Positions 51,811 through 63,990 of a DNA stretch of 64,000 nt are shown here, piece after piece. The stretch spans positions 12,846,843-12,910,842 of the forward strand of contig NC_080671.1 in assembly GCF_030247195.1 (NCBI RefSeq). Reading direction: 5' to 3'. The position numbers and the translations under genes are program-made. Every line of letters starts with the position of its first letter. The first letter of the stretch is position 1. A model generated the notes under the pieces. The model did no database searches and had not been told where the DNA came from. It saw only the letters and a list, made by a program, of their open reading frames with translations. Source of the DNA: Topomyia yanbarensis. Lineage: Eukaryota > Arthropoda > Insecta > Diptera > Culicidae.

Positions 51811-52767
51811 ACCACAAAATGTGATTATTGTAACCACTGAAAAAAATAAATTTCGACCGGAGTTCTGGCAACATTGCCCACATCGATTGTCAAATGAATT
51901 TTGTGTAGTTTTGACTTCAAGTTATTAGTGGATACGCGAAAATATCTCGATTATACAAAGTATGTTCGCTATGCTGCTATAATACGGAGCTGAATTCTGA
52001 TGCATCCTAAATATGTAGATATTATTATCATAAATTATTTGCACAACTAGCTGTCGGCTCTTTAAACATGCCAGATCGAAAATGATCGGAGATTATCTTC
52101 AGATTCCGTAGTTTCTGTCCCAGCATACTTTAAACTTCTTCACCAGGTCCAATGACGGACAAATTTACACCAATTGAATACATCTGATCAGATTTGATAC
52201 ATCGAGACATTTAATTTAGTAGGGTAGACTCATTAATCATTAGTAGGATGTCACACTATTTTGGTTGTAACTCGGCTGACAGTGGTTGGATTGTGCTAAA
52301 ATAGATATCAGAAGCCTTGCTTCGTTTTTAAGAAGCAGTAGCATAAAAAAATTAGTTTGAAAAATGTAAAATACTCGCGTTTGAGCAGAACGCTTGCTAC
52401 CATGAATTCATGCTACCATTTGACGTAATGCGTTGAATAGAGATAGCAGACACTGCTCTAACTAATGTATTTAAATGGGTGGGATTAATACAGGAACTAA
52501 GATGAATTTGGGCACAATAACCCTAACATCCAACTATGTGTAAGAAAATATGAAACTATTTTGAACAATTTCTGTCTTGAGAACATTGATAGGAATACAT
52601 TTCGATTTTTGCTCTATTTTGTCCGTTCCTATTTATGTACGAATTTAAATGTGGTATCGTTTTAGGGTGTATGTGGTAACCACGTGATGTATTTGGTTAT
52701 GCGTCATAATCACTTTAATCGCTCCACTCTCGGCAACATGGGGCAATTTTTATGATTTCAAATTGAC
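51811..52767. other. Shox intron 1 stretch, nothing recognised
   Basis: AT-rich sequence with no supported gene or element. Confidence 0.5.
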
Positions 52768-53300
52768 CAATTTGCCTTTCTCATATAGAAAGGTTATACA
52801 ATCGTTCCAAACATCGACTTTTTAGCCGAGGCCCGGAGAGTCGACTCAGTTCGACAAGATTGCAAAATGTTTGTGTGTGTATGAGTCTATGTGGCAAATG
52901 ATATTGCCTCTGTTTCTGAGATATGGCTGGACCGATTTGCACAAACTTACTCTTGAATGAAAGATACAACCTTCCCATCGGCTGATATCGATTTTGGTTC
53001 GATCGGGATTTTGGTTCCGGAGTTACGGGTTGAATAGTGCGGCCACACTGCAATTTTTCATTTAAACTGGTACCGCTATCACCACTATCAAAGTAATGCA
53101 AAATTTATTAAAATGGGTGCAAATTAAAAATTATGTTTTTTTGTTTTAAGTGTTTCACCATTGACACGTAGCTCATCAAGTTCGCGCCTGGCGAACCGTT
53201 GTGTATAAGTGCACAATTATATTGAATATAACCAGTCATGAAGTCATAGTTTGGAAAAATGAGAAATGCACAATTGCTCCACTAGGTGGATTAAAACTGG
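52768..53300 (+). repeat. Repeat family A, short copy
   Basis: It begins TTTGCCTTTCTCATATAGAA, then GCCGAGGCCCGGAGAG and a TG tract. One monomer follows (TGGCTGGACCGATTTGCACA, GGTTCCGGAGTTACGGGTTG, GTGCGGCCACAC), and then the far end TTTCACCATTGACACGTAGC to CACTAGGTGGATTAAAAC. This is the most compact copy and shows both ends with a single monomer between them. Confidence 0.8.
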
Positions 53301-53405
53301 TTTTTATTTTTCTAACTTGGAAGTGTTGTTCATCAATTTTTTTTTTAAATTCTGATGAACAACATTTCCAAGTTAGAAAAATAAAAACCTGTTTCAATCC
53401 ACCTA
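53283..53405. repeat. Hairpin at the end of a family A copy
   Basis: Arms of about 50 bp (53283-53335 and 53353-53405) pair almost perfectly: GGTTTTTATTTTTCTAACTT against AAGTTAGAAAAATAAAAACC, extending to TAGGTGGATT and AATCCACCTA. The loop is T-rich. It looks like an inverted duplication of the family A terminus. Confidence 0.85.
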
Positions 53406-53576
53406 TACAAGTTGATTTATGTTCAAATTACTCGATATAAAACGAAAGAAAACAAAGCAATCTCACATTTTATAGGGGAGCCTTATTGATTTGTCCAATA
53501 CTATACATAAACAAATTTCAAACTATATGGATATAGGCACCTACCTATACTTGAATATATTTTTACGGTTACTTAC

Positions 53577-54180
53577 CTTCTTTTTCCTGTTCCAGATCTG
53601 CAATCAACCAATTTTTCGGCACGTTTCTTTTATTAATGGGCATCCTAGTTACTGACTTTCCCGTGCCCATGCCATCGGAATGATCATGCTCATCAATCTT
53701 ATTGTCGAATTTTTTAATTACACTAGTTTCATTTCGGTTATTCATTACGTCATTATTGTTATTGTTCAGCACACTAAATCTATTGTACACAACCGATGGG
53801 ACTGCAGTTTGAATACTATCACCATGTTCATTGTTGCCATTCAACCCACTCGTACTGTAGGATAAATCCGTTATCTCGATATCGATTGATTCTTCATCCT
53901 CGTTGTCGACATCGTCTTCCACCTCATCACGATATTTGCCATTCGCCGCTACCTGCACAGCTTTGCGCTGATCTACGGCATGTCCTTGAATTTCCTCCTC
54001 CAAATCACCGCTTTCGCCTACACTTGCACTACTGCTGCTGTTCGATTGCAGCTCTGGATCATTGGTACGGCCGAGGAAGTCTTCCCCCAGCCGACCGCCG
54101 GCGGTCATGTTGAGTATGTCCAGAACACGGCTGTTGTTGTACTCGAAGGATTTTGTTACAAAGTGGGCTAGTTGTTCCAT
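53577..54180 (-). CDS. Shox: Shox exon 1: N-terminus
   Basis: This encodes residues 1-201 plus one base. The N-terminus MEQLAHFVTKSFEYN matches the conserved start of vertebrate SHOX (MEELTAFVSKSF), which supports both the start and the identity. The ATG has a good context (GGAAAATGG) and an in-frame TGA seven codons upstream (54199-54201). An acidic stretch follows at about residues 85-105 (EVEDDVDNEDEESIDIEITD), then an Asn-rich segment. The donor is GAAG|GTAAGT. The protein is an expected nuclear DNA-binding regulator; SHOX-family genes act in developmental patterning. Transcription runs leftward through about 41 kb to exon 4. Confidence 0.92.
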
Positions 54181-56989
54181 TTTCCACTGTTTATTTTCTC
54201 ACTTCTTTTTATTATCAAATTTCAATGCTAGTCATTTCGTTTCATCTTGAAATTTATGCAAATTGTTGCTCAGAGTAATTTTTCTCAAAATGTTGATTCA
54301 TCTAATATATGTAGATTTCTTTCCCATATCCGAGAAAGTGGACCATTAAATATTTAGTAATTCACGAATATGTTTCACAATTCAGGTTCAAATTGCACAA
54401 TATTGAAATTATCTAACTTTTCGCTATGTTCTTAATGGTAAATTAATAGAGAAGAGATTAATGAAAGATGAATAAATTGAATTACGACAACAGAAGATTA
54501 TCTAGCGAACCTTCGCTGCTTTGCTATTCTAGAAAAAGTGGCAAACGCCATCTTTTAAAGACTGAAGTTAAGCTTTAAGTTCTAAAAAACTTCTTCAATG
54601 GTTTCTGGATCTTTTCTGAGAATTCTCGAATTACTCGTCAAGATGTGAAACTGGAAACATAGGTGCTTATAGTTCAAGCCAGTTCGTTTAAAATATTTGA
54701 TGGACAGCTATCTAAGTAAAAAATGAGTTGAGAACCAAAAAATCTCCCTTTGTTTGAGTTCGATATTTCTCTAGTGGCGAACAGAAAATGCCAAAAAAAA
54801 ATCATAAAAACAAGTTACAGAAACGAAACACATGTTGTAAATTTGTGATCAAAGTTGTCAACTAAAGTGTCTTAAATTAATTATAGAATTTGCGTTTCGA
54901 CTTCGTTTCATCAAAAACCGATACTAACTTAATGACAGGACTAAGCTAGCGCCGGATTGACGTTAGTTCTAAAAACGAAAACACAATTTGTGTTTCTGAG
55001 TAAAACTCTAGTCCTGCGTGATATCCCGCATGAAGTAGAGTAAAATGTCTTAATAATAAAGCACGACTGATCTATGATAACTGTGTTTATGATTTCAGAC
55101 AATTTTGTTCCTGATTATTGAAAGATTTATCAAAAAAATCAAAGGATGACATTTGTATCATCACATCACGAAACACGAACGAAATGTCCCATTAATTAAC
55201 CAACTTTTGCTACTCAAACAAAATTGTTCCTCACAACACGTATAAATTGAATTCCACCATATCGTTAGCAGTATATCCATATGAAGTTTGTCCGCATTCG
55301 AAGACAAACTATCCGTCGTTAGTAGAGAAACTTTTGCTGTACATGTAGTTTCACTCCACAGACACTGCAGGTAAACTATATGCTCGTTATCCAAACGACA
55401 CTTCATTCGACTTCCTTCGTATGTCTCTAATTTTCCACTGTTAGTTAAATCCTTGTTTTCGATGGCAAAGGAAAAACTTTTCTACCACACAGACACTAGT
55501 CCGCTAGTTCTACCGAGTTTATTCCACCTGAACTGCATGAAAAAGTCCATCCAACCCGTGTGGCACACCAGACGATAATGACACTCTGAAACTGCACTCC
55601 GAAAACCACGGGTTGACAGTACCTGCTCAGCGCCCACTTTAATCGCAAAACCACTCCCCCACCCGTCTGGCGATAGAACATCAACCCAGCATCCGTTTAA
55701 TGCGTTCACTCAATTGAATGTTTGTGTAATGATTGTAATAATAAAAAAGTAATCAAATTGAGTGTCGTACAATCGACATTAACTCACCAACACACACCCG
55801 CATACGCTAAGAGCGGTAAACGTTTCGCGACACGGACACTTGAAATATGCCACAAATGTACCGGAACCTGTAGCCTCCCGTTCTGCCACCCCACCACTGA
55901 CGCTACTCAGCTTGAAGTAGTCCCAGGGGGAAAATCACAGTTCTTGCGCGACGCGATATTTTTCAACGCCATCCGACGGTCTTCAGGATCGACGAAAGTG
56001 ATTTTTCGAACTATTTCAGCGAAAGGACTTCGACGAATGAGACCGTACCGCCATCCAATCAAAATCCAATATTCATGGTGAGTGCTTATCCTGTCGATGG
56101 TGCAAGAACGGATGCTATCGTGGATGAAAATGTACTGTGACGAAAAGGATTTCCTTGCTTCCTTTCCAACCACGATTTATTCGAGTGGGTGGTGGTAGGT
56201 GAAAATACTCCGATCCGATGCGCTCGCCTGCTATGTGTGTGCGTTGGTATTGGAAATGAAAGCGCGCTGATGTTATCCTTGTTCTGCCACTTTACGCTGA
56301 TGTAAAACGATGATAGAGATGTTGGTTTTATTGCTTTTATGTCTGTCTCGCTTACCCTCGGCTGGGTGACCAGTAGGGTGGTAGAAGAGAGTGTAAAAGA
56401 AAGGCGATTTTCATAATGGGTGCTACACGGAGATGTTGTCTGCGCCGTCGATAAATGGTCGTTTTGGGAGACTTTTCGGTCGTATCCAGCCGTTTGATAC
56501 AATTTTAATCAGTGTTGATAGTTTGACCCGGATAATGGAGCACGGCGATGGTTCGACTTTATGAGCGTAAAGATTAGGACCTGAATTTTCGGGTGGCAAC
56601 AGGCTGGTATATTTAGATCATGTTGAAGTTACTGTTAGTACCAGGTTTTATAAGGCCGATTGGGCTTTACTATTGATACTGATTCTAATAATCATTTGGA
56701 ATCTTTTTCGGATATACGTTTACGTTCGAATGTTATGAAAATGAGAAAAAGATTAGAAAGTGAATCGAATTGAAGGGGTTTCTGCTTATTTCTACCTCGA
56801 TATGCTTTATCATAGGCAGGCCCGTAGCGTGCGGTTGGCCCCCACGAAGGGTGCCAACCTTAGTGGGCGCTGAAATCTTTATGTGTTTTATAAAATTAGT
56901 CAGGATAGAAAAGCCATTTTCTTGTATTTTGTTGTTTGAAAGTCGAGTTGATAAACAAAGTCAATGTAAACATAAAAGAGGCGCACAAC
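54181..56989. other. Presumed 5' region of Shox
   Basis: No coding sequence is supported. It is less AT-rich between about 55440 and 56560 than the introns and contains no recognised mobile element. It is therefore the best candidate in the window for the Shox promoter or a 5' non-coding exon on the minus strand. No TATA or initiator could be fixed with confidence. Confidence 0.35.
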
Positions 56990-56992
56990 TAA

Positions 56993-57112
56993 TGCTGATT
57001 TCGTTTTTAGAGCGGAGTCGCTCTAGGTTCGCTCTGAGCTGTCACTTTTGTATGGATTTTGTAAATATTAGAGCGAACCTAGGGCGACTCTGATCTAAAA
57101 CCGAAATCGGCA
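56993..57112. mobile_element. Harbinger-like MITE, 120 bp
   Basis: Arms of about 43 bp, starting TGCTGATTTCG and ending CGAAATCGGCA, with AGAGCGAACCTAGG near the centre on the right and CTAGGTTCGCTCT on the left. TAA flanks both sides (56990-56992 and 57113-57115), consistent with the TWA duplication of PIF/Harbinger. Confidence 0.88.
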
Positions 57113-57115
57113 TAA

Positions 57116-57642
57116 ATCTCCGCCAAAGACGCCAGATGACCACGACACGGCTCTGTCAACCCCGTTCAGATTTATTCACGATAAATTGTGTTCATCGCAA
57201 ATGTAAAGTGGATAAATTAATAAACATCAAACGTGTTTGAGCTGCGCGACACAAAAATTTCAACTACAAAGACATCAAATTAAAAAAAAATACGGAAATT
57301 ATTGCAATTTTTTTCCGTTCATTTTCTCAGTTTCATAGAAAGTGGGTTAGATATGTGGGTATCGACAGTAAAGCAGGCTACCTCTTTAAAGCTGTAGATC
57401 ATGCAGTAAGCTAGATCATTTATAGAGAATTCAACCCCATGTCGTACCGTAAGAGTTGAGTCAATGCTGGGAGGAGTTGCGCAATATCACATTGAGTCTC
57501 TGGTGGGAATGTCACATCAGATTTTTGGTGTTTCTTCTTTGATTGATCTCAAATTTCTAAGACTGTTTGTGTCGGCTTTGTTTCAGACCTTCGTCGAGCT
57601 AATATATTAAGCGGGTTCTCAAAAGAAAAATTGAAACCTTTA
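57116..57642. other. Unassigned stretch
   Basis: No gene or element is recognised. Confidence 0.5.
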
Positions 57643-58971
57643 GGGGAGACTGAGGAGACTTGATCCCCTTTTTTATTTTTCAATCCTACTCCGTGGAATG
57701 ATACAAAAACTATGTATTTTTTGTAGTTTTATATTGTTTCTAGGGTTGACTGATAATCATAAAAAAATTACATGGAAATATTCTACTGGACATGAGCTAT
57801 GAGCATTTTTGGAAAACAACAAAAAACTGGAAAATTCTTTGATTAGTGGAGACTCGATCCCTAATTTGGGGACACTTGATTATTTTTTGAAAACGTGTTT
57901 AAAGGTGCATGTAGGGTAATAAGTCTATTTTTACACTTTTTCTATTATCATCCTACCCATCTGAAGCCTTTGGTTAGAGCAGCATCTGCCATCTTTGCTC
58001 AACGCATTGGCTCAAATGGTGTTGCGATAATTGGGGTACTCGATTAGAGTTTTTGCTGCGCTCAAACAGAAGATTTTCACCATTCTCAAGACAATTTTGT
58101 TATTATATTGGCTCTTAAAAAGAGGCGAATGATCTTAAGGCTAAAACCTCTATAATCGAAATAAAAAATGGCTCCTAATAACAAAGCAAAGAAGCTGAAA
58201 TAATAAAATTAATAATGAAATAATGTGGTAATAGGACAAAAATAGGTACCTAACCCCATTCAATGTTATAAATGTATTGTGGTATTGATTAAATTGTTGT
58301 GATTACATATTACTATTTTTGTTACTACATATTACGCATCTCTCACAAGTTTTTTTTACGAATTCCCCAAATCTCTGTGCAATTATTTGAAAGCTGTCGT
58401 TATTATGGTTGAGGAACGTCAAATGTGGGATGCATGTTTTCTACGTATACTGTAGTAAACAATTACAGTTAAGTTTCTGTACGATGAAGCGTTCATTTTT
58501 GACAGTATTTTTTGTTATTTTATGGCAACAATGACTTCAATTGTTCTGGTGTGAATTTGATTATTTTCAGTGGTGTGTATGAAGCATGGCGAAGGGGATC
58601 AAATCTCCATCTCAGCAAACTTTAGTACAAGTATAGTTGAACAAAAAAATCAGCTCATTCATAACGTATTCATATAATTCACATTCTCCTGTAATTCTGT
58701 ATGCAAAAGTATAGTATGTAGTGGGTGACTTTATCAATGGCATAAAAGTTTGAAAATTTAGAAAATAAATCTTCTTCAGTTCTTCTGAGATTTTTTTCTT
58801 TGAATCGGTAAAAATTCGATAACACATGTCCAATTTATTTTTTTGTGTTAAAGAATGTTTAGATAAAGCTGCGCAACTTTCTAGTATATTCGATTAATGT
58901 ATTCTGATCAGCCTTTGAGTTACAATGATGGGATCAAGTCTCCCCGGGGATCAAGTCTCCTCAGTCTCCCC
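57643..58971. mobile_element. Non-autonomous TA-flanked transposon
   Basis: The ends GGGGAGACTGAGGAGACTTG and CAAGTCTCCTCAGTCTCCCC form a 26-bp perfect inverted repeat (down to GATCCCC), with TA on both sides. The motif GGAGACTTGATCCC recurs inside (57847-57861, 58588-58603, 58928-58945) in both orientations. 1329 bp with no transposase frame (the longest open frame is 73 codons). It adjoins an I-clade ORF1 fragment. Confidence 0.88.
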
Positions 58972-58973
58972 TA

Positions 58974-59390
58974 CAAGGAATCTCATCTGATTATAGTTTC
59001 TAGGAGCAGTAAAATATATCCCACATATGGGGATCATCAGAGTCACACTCTTCTTATGCCAAGAGAACATAATAATTTGTCGAGATTGGTGGCGAAGTAT
59101 TTCTGCAAAAGTGTAGCGTTGTAATACATCATGTGGACTCTCCCCACAATAGGCATATTTTTCAGCACTCCCAATGCAAGAATCATCCTCATGATTCTCT
59201 GCGCAATTGTCATACCGAGCCTTACAGCTACAAAGGCCCATTTGCACAAACAGCCAAAGAGGCAGACGTTTCGTATAGAAGAAGATGAAAGTTAAACGCA
59301 AGGCAGTCCCGCCAAAGGTTACACGACACGAGTTTGAAAAGTCACTCATCCAGTGCGACTGCGATTTAAAATCTTTGCTCACTGGAGCAA
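58974..59390 (-). pseudogene. I-clade ORF1 fragment with zinc knuckles
   Basis: The minus strand reads SCRVTFGGTALRLT, then LPLWLFVQMGLCSCK, then YDNCAENHEDDSC and KYAYCGESPHDVL. These correspond to SFRVTFAGSALPSY, LPVRLFVPRVMNCSNCK, CGRCGERHADDTC and KCVYCGENPHALL of ORF1 at 21798-23183. The frame is closed soon after and the element's other parts are missing. The transposon at 57643 abuts it. Confidence 0.8.
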
Positions 59391-60400
59391 GAGTCCATGA
59401 AGAAGCGAACCCCGTGCTTCAGTAACGTGGCTAATCGCGGTCAAGAAACCACCTGGGAAATATCCTCAAGCAAACACCTCTTTTATTTAATTCTGTCGAC
59501 TCTTCCTTTCCTACTTCCTTAGTGGCTACCTCCTACCTTAGCATTTCTCTTCTTAGCTTCCCCTTCTTCACTCCAGCTCCTTATAACTGCCACTCTACCA
59601 CGAATTGCACTATTCTTCGTCCTCCGACTCCGTAACTCCACACGGCTTTGCTAGAGCTATGTCGCTCGCTACCGGTCCCCTACGCGGCCCTCGAGTATGT
59701 TGACGGACTCGAGTTTCGACGAGAGGCTCGTTTAGTTGGCTATGACCGGCTTTCGGCGTAGTTATTCCACGAGCGGACACTGTGGAGCTTTATTAAGCCA
59801 CAAAAGTTTTATAATATAACCCAAGGGGCCCTTGCGGTTAGAATGGGGGATTTCCACATGACGGTTTGACTTGGAGACGGTCGAGGCTTAAATTATGTGA
59901 ATGTCAATGATTCTCCCCTCAGTAATCCACTTTATCTACGTTTCTCCGCTTTAAAATTTGACTTTTCAACTTTCCAACTTTTCTTTTTATAACTTCAACT
60001 TTTCAAATTTGACTGTTCAAGTCGATGGTCACCGGATAATTGATTACAGTTTTGGCGGTTATTGACCTCTTGCCTGCGACCGTTGACCTTTTAGGACGTC
60101 TCAGAAACCTTTTCCCATTGCAATCATTATCCACACCCCCAAAGGCCGCCCGATTGCTGATTTCGGCGCCTGGCGGTGGGTACTGGAAACTGTTGCCAGT
60201 TTTTCTGGCTGCATTCCTAGGCCTTCCGACGGTGTTCCACTTTTGGACAAATCACAGACACTTTCTTTACATTGCTCATTCAATAAACTAATCGCGACAA
60301 TACAACAAATCTTGGACAGAAACAAATGCATTGGTTAAATAAGACAGTTTGTTTGTAAACAACAGCGCAACTTGTAGTTAACAGTGCAGTACGTGTATAG
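59391..60400. other. GC-richer unassigned stretch
   Basis: No gene is recognised. Composition between about 59400 and 59900 differs from the AT-rich surroundings and may be an old LINE or LTR fragment, but no motif proves this. Confidence 0.3.
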
Positions 60401-60404
60401 TTAA

Positions 60405-60604
60405 GGTTGGACAGAGAAAGGGTAAAATTCTCAAGCGAAAAAAGCAGTTTTTTCCACATCGTATGTCGAATCTTCAAAAAAATCAATCAGCAGTACTGTA
60501 ACAACATTCTACATACGCTGATTGATTTTTATGAAGATCTGACATACGGTGTGGAAAAAAACTGCTTTTTTCGTTTGCGAATTTTGCGCATTCTCTGTTC
60601 AACC
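60405..60604. mobile_element. 200-bp foldback MITE at TTAA
   Basis: Arms of about 88 bp with good pairing: GGTTGGACAGAGAAAGGG on the left against CATTCTCTGTTCAACC on the right, then GCAGTTTTTTCCACATCGTA against TACGGTGTGGAAAAAAACTG. TTAA lies on both sides (60401-60404 and 60605-60608). Ends start GG and not the CC usual for piggyBac, so the superfamily is uncertain. Confidence 0.85.
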
Positions 60605-60689
60605 TTAAGTGTGACAAGTGCAACGCCTCAATTTATTCTAGAAACTTTCCAGTTATGCTGGAGAGTCTTCAAAAAATATTACACACCAT

Positions 60690-61090
60690 AAGACAATGGT
60701 CATAGTGGACGTTTGGTCTTTGGAAGATCATGACATGAACAACATCGGGAAAATGTCGAACGTATATCAAAACATGGTCGATTTGCGAAAAAGTTTCGCT
60801 TTTCGGGTGCTTTCGAATATTCTTTCGTGTCAAATAGATGCTACGGTCAGCAATGCCTCTGGTTGAGGCGTATTGATCAGCCTTCTGTCTACGAGAATGT
60901 TCTATTACAAATGTTACCGAGCCTGTAAACATCCAAACCGAAGCCTCAAGTAATAAACAAAGTTCATGACCTGGGTTCTTAAGCCTTACGACCAGGTGCT
61001 GACGAAACTCGATGGATGTGTGTTGATCGACGATGAAAGTTATGTGAAAAGACAATTCCAAACAAATCACAGGGCTCAAATTCTACATGG
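60690..61090 (+). pseudogene. Mariner transposase fragment
   Basis: The plus-strand frame at about 60975-61070 reads KPYDQVLTKLDGCVLIDDES and then YVKRQFQTNH. This resembles the LTKFDG...DDETYVK segment of mosquito mariners and MADETYVKVDF in the element at 35443-36693. The region upstream (60690-60970) is collinear but broken. No terminal repeats were found. Confidence 0.55.
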
Positions 61091-63090
61091 TTTCTGCATC
61101 TTGCAAGATTCCTGACAGCTTCGAGTTTTTTTTACGGCTAAACTCGGACTTACTTGCTTCATCTTGACGTACTACCATGGATTGAAATGAACATCGACAT
61201 TGATCAGCATGATGTTTACCATCTAGATTATTAGGCTGTGCACACAGACGAAGTCGACTAGCAAGTCCCTGGCCCAGGCCCAGTGTGCCCATGCGTAAAA
61301 ACAGTGGTGGATGGGCCTTAGCGTGACCTCTGAATACTCTCACCCCAGGGGAATGTCGTGTAATTCATTTGCAAATATTTATTTTATTTTGCTCTAAGTT
61401 TAAATAAAATTATCGAAATTTTTTAAGATAATCTGATGAAAAATGAATTGTTAACATGTCGTTGAAACAAGTGATGTCAAGGATTTCGGTTCAATGCAAT
61501 TCATATTAATTTTTCATATCTTCGAACTTCATATGTCGATATTTCAAGAACTACACGGGCGGTTCAAATAGTTCTGAGTTCTTTGGAAAGAAGAATAATT
61601 GTGTTAAACGATAGATTTGAACTTTGCGCGCAGAAATCATTTACGTTGTTTTCTACAGCTTTTTGAATAACTTTCTTCAACATAGGTAGATGTAACTGTT
61701 TGCAAACAAGTACTGATACCCATAGATTGTAAACGTCCATATTGCTTGGTAATTTTTTCGTTTTACTATAAAAATAAAATAAATTAGTTGTATATTTTCA
61801 TTGGTTGTTTTCGGGGTAACTTTGATCAGCAAAATATTGTCTATCTCGAGATAATCTAGCGTTTCGTCGAGTTGTGGCTATACGGGAGCCTCTCGAGTGC
61901 GATCGAAACAAAAACAAAACATCAAAATGCTTTCTCACTCGCACCGATGCAAATTAGATGGGCACGTAATTCAACGCACGGCCCGATGGCGCATGTCTGA
62001 AATGTCGCAATGTGGATTTAAAAAAAGATTCGCAATATGTGTATCGAAATGAAAAATAACGTTCCAAATGTTGTGTGAATTGCATACCTGCAGGCGATTT
62101 CATTTTGACGTCTCGAGAGAGAACAAAATTGCGTAGAAGTATACAGCAGACTTTTATCGAACTTTTTCAGGAAAATAGTCGAAATTAAATAGTTAATATC
62201 TCGGATTTTTTAAATAAATTATTGGACCAAATTCATTCACAATTTCTAAAAAAGTGATCAGTTCAGTTGAAGTTGATTGATTTCATTGATATACAAGGAA
62301 TTGTTTGAGGAGATTGAAACGATGCATGAAAGTTGTATCATTTTTAATTTGAATTTGTGTTCATAAAAGGTACATTAAATGACGAAATAAACGTTGCTAG
62401 TAGATGCTGAACATGTGTAGAATATGGTATGTATTTTGTGTCGATTATTTTGTTATCATCTTATCGTACGTTACTGAAAAAAGTCTCATTTGATCGAACT
62501 TACCTGGTGATCGCGTTTTACGGTATATTTATACATTTTTTAAAATGGTCTTCCCTGGATTGTTTATCATGCATCTGACTTAAAATTTAGTGTACTTTTT
62601 ATAAGTTTTTATATCTGTGTTTTTGAAAATACCCATATGAAGATTCCCTGTTGCTCATAAACCTTCACACAAATTATTTACCTAAAAAACTTTATATTGT
62701 TGGAAGATTAGCGATTTTTACTAATTTCAACAGGTGTTTACGGCTTTCCCAGTCGGTAAAATTTAGGCAAACGATTGGTTTATAAATTCATAAAATAAAT
62801 TTGTTTCTATCGCACAAAATCACCATTCAGCCACAGAAATCCGTGCTAAACCACTGTTGGCAATCAACAATTACGATAAAAACGATTCTTCTTCTTCTTA
62901 TCTTTTTGAACTGACAGCTATCATTAGTTCGAGCAAAATGACACAGTTACTTCGACTATATTGCCCTGTAGTTTCACAATGACTCGTTCGTAAATTTTCT
63001 CTGTGCTTCTGAATGGTTTTAGGCTTAACAGCTCAGCTGAATCCGATCCGTTGGCACTATTCTCTCGTTAGGTCTTTTGGCTCAATTCAA
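61091..63090. other. AT-rich stretch, nothing recognised
   Basis: No gene, RNA or complete element is supported. Open frames are under 90 codons. Confidence 0.5.
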
Positions 63091-63107
63091 GGTTGATTTA
63101 TTTGATT

Positions 63108-63990
63108 CTACATATCTACTTTGATTTCCTTCAGGAATTCGCAAATTTCAACAAAATATTCTATATTTTTGCTCTTAAACAAATCTACTAGCGTTCTAAA
63201 TTTGCAGTCACATGAATACTTCGAACGGATGTTTCCAAATCTACTACAGTGCAATATCACATGTTCTCCGTTTTCCGGCTCATCGCAAATTTCACAATTT
63301 ATGTTGTCTACAATTTTCATTTTAAATTTCCAATATTTTGACCAATCATGTCCCGTAATAAGCCTATTCAACAGGCTAGTCTGTTCGTTAGTAAGGTTTT
63401 TATTATGAAACCACGGTAATTTGTCTACATCTGATTGAAACTGATAGAACGTTTTACCTTTTTCTTCGGAATTCTCTCGGTACCAAACATTTGTTTTTTC
63501 ATGCATGTCTTTTTTATTTAAATTTGCAGAAGGCATCTTCGATTAGAATTCTGTTAAATAAAGTAGTGGTTTTGTTCAATCCATTTTTTGCTAATGTATT
63601 CGCGATCTCATTTCCACGAATATTGCAGTGGCTCGGTATCCACTGGAGCGCGACATTCCACGATGCCGGTTTAAATAAAATATTTTGTATTAGCATGGGC
63701 GCTGTCTTATCGGACTGTTTAGCATCAATTATTTGACATGCAGACCTGGCTGGAGTCGGTGAATATTACCGCATTCTAGATTTTATCGCGTTCAATAAAA
63801 GTGAGAGCTGTATCAATAGTTATTATTTCGACTGTAGTGATGCATGTTTCTGTATTTAGTTTAAACGAGTACCTGCCGTTGTTATATGGTGTGTAGATTC
63901 CTATGCCACCTAAAGTATTATCTTTAGAAGCGTCTGTGTACACATGTGGTCTACGACTAAACTTTCCAATAATCACGAATAAAGCTGCCT
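63108..63990 (-). pseudogene. RNase H end of another LINE, cut by window edge
   Basis: Minus-strand pieces in order from the right edge: HVYTDASKDNTLGGIGIY (RNase H first Asp), TVEIITIDTALTFIE, VIFTDS, then ALQWIPSHCNIRGNEIANTL (last Asp region is NEIANTLAK, with Asn where Asp is usual), then a tail with CEICDEPENGEHVILHCSRF, a Cys/His cluster. At least two frameshifts separate these. The order RNase H then Cys/His cluster is that of I/Loner/Outcast-type LINEs. It differs clearly from the element at 17664-23624. RT and endonuclease would lie beyond 64000. Confidence 0.8.

Noticed and set aside
53680..54250. Several plus-strand open frames
   Set aside because: Shadows of Shox exon 1 on the opposite strand.
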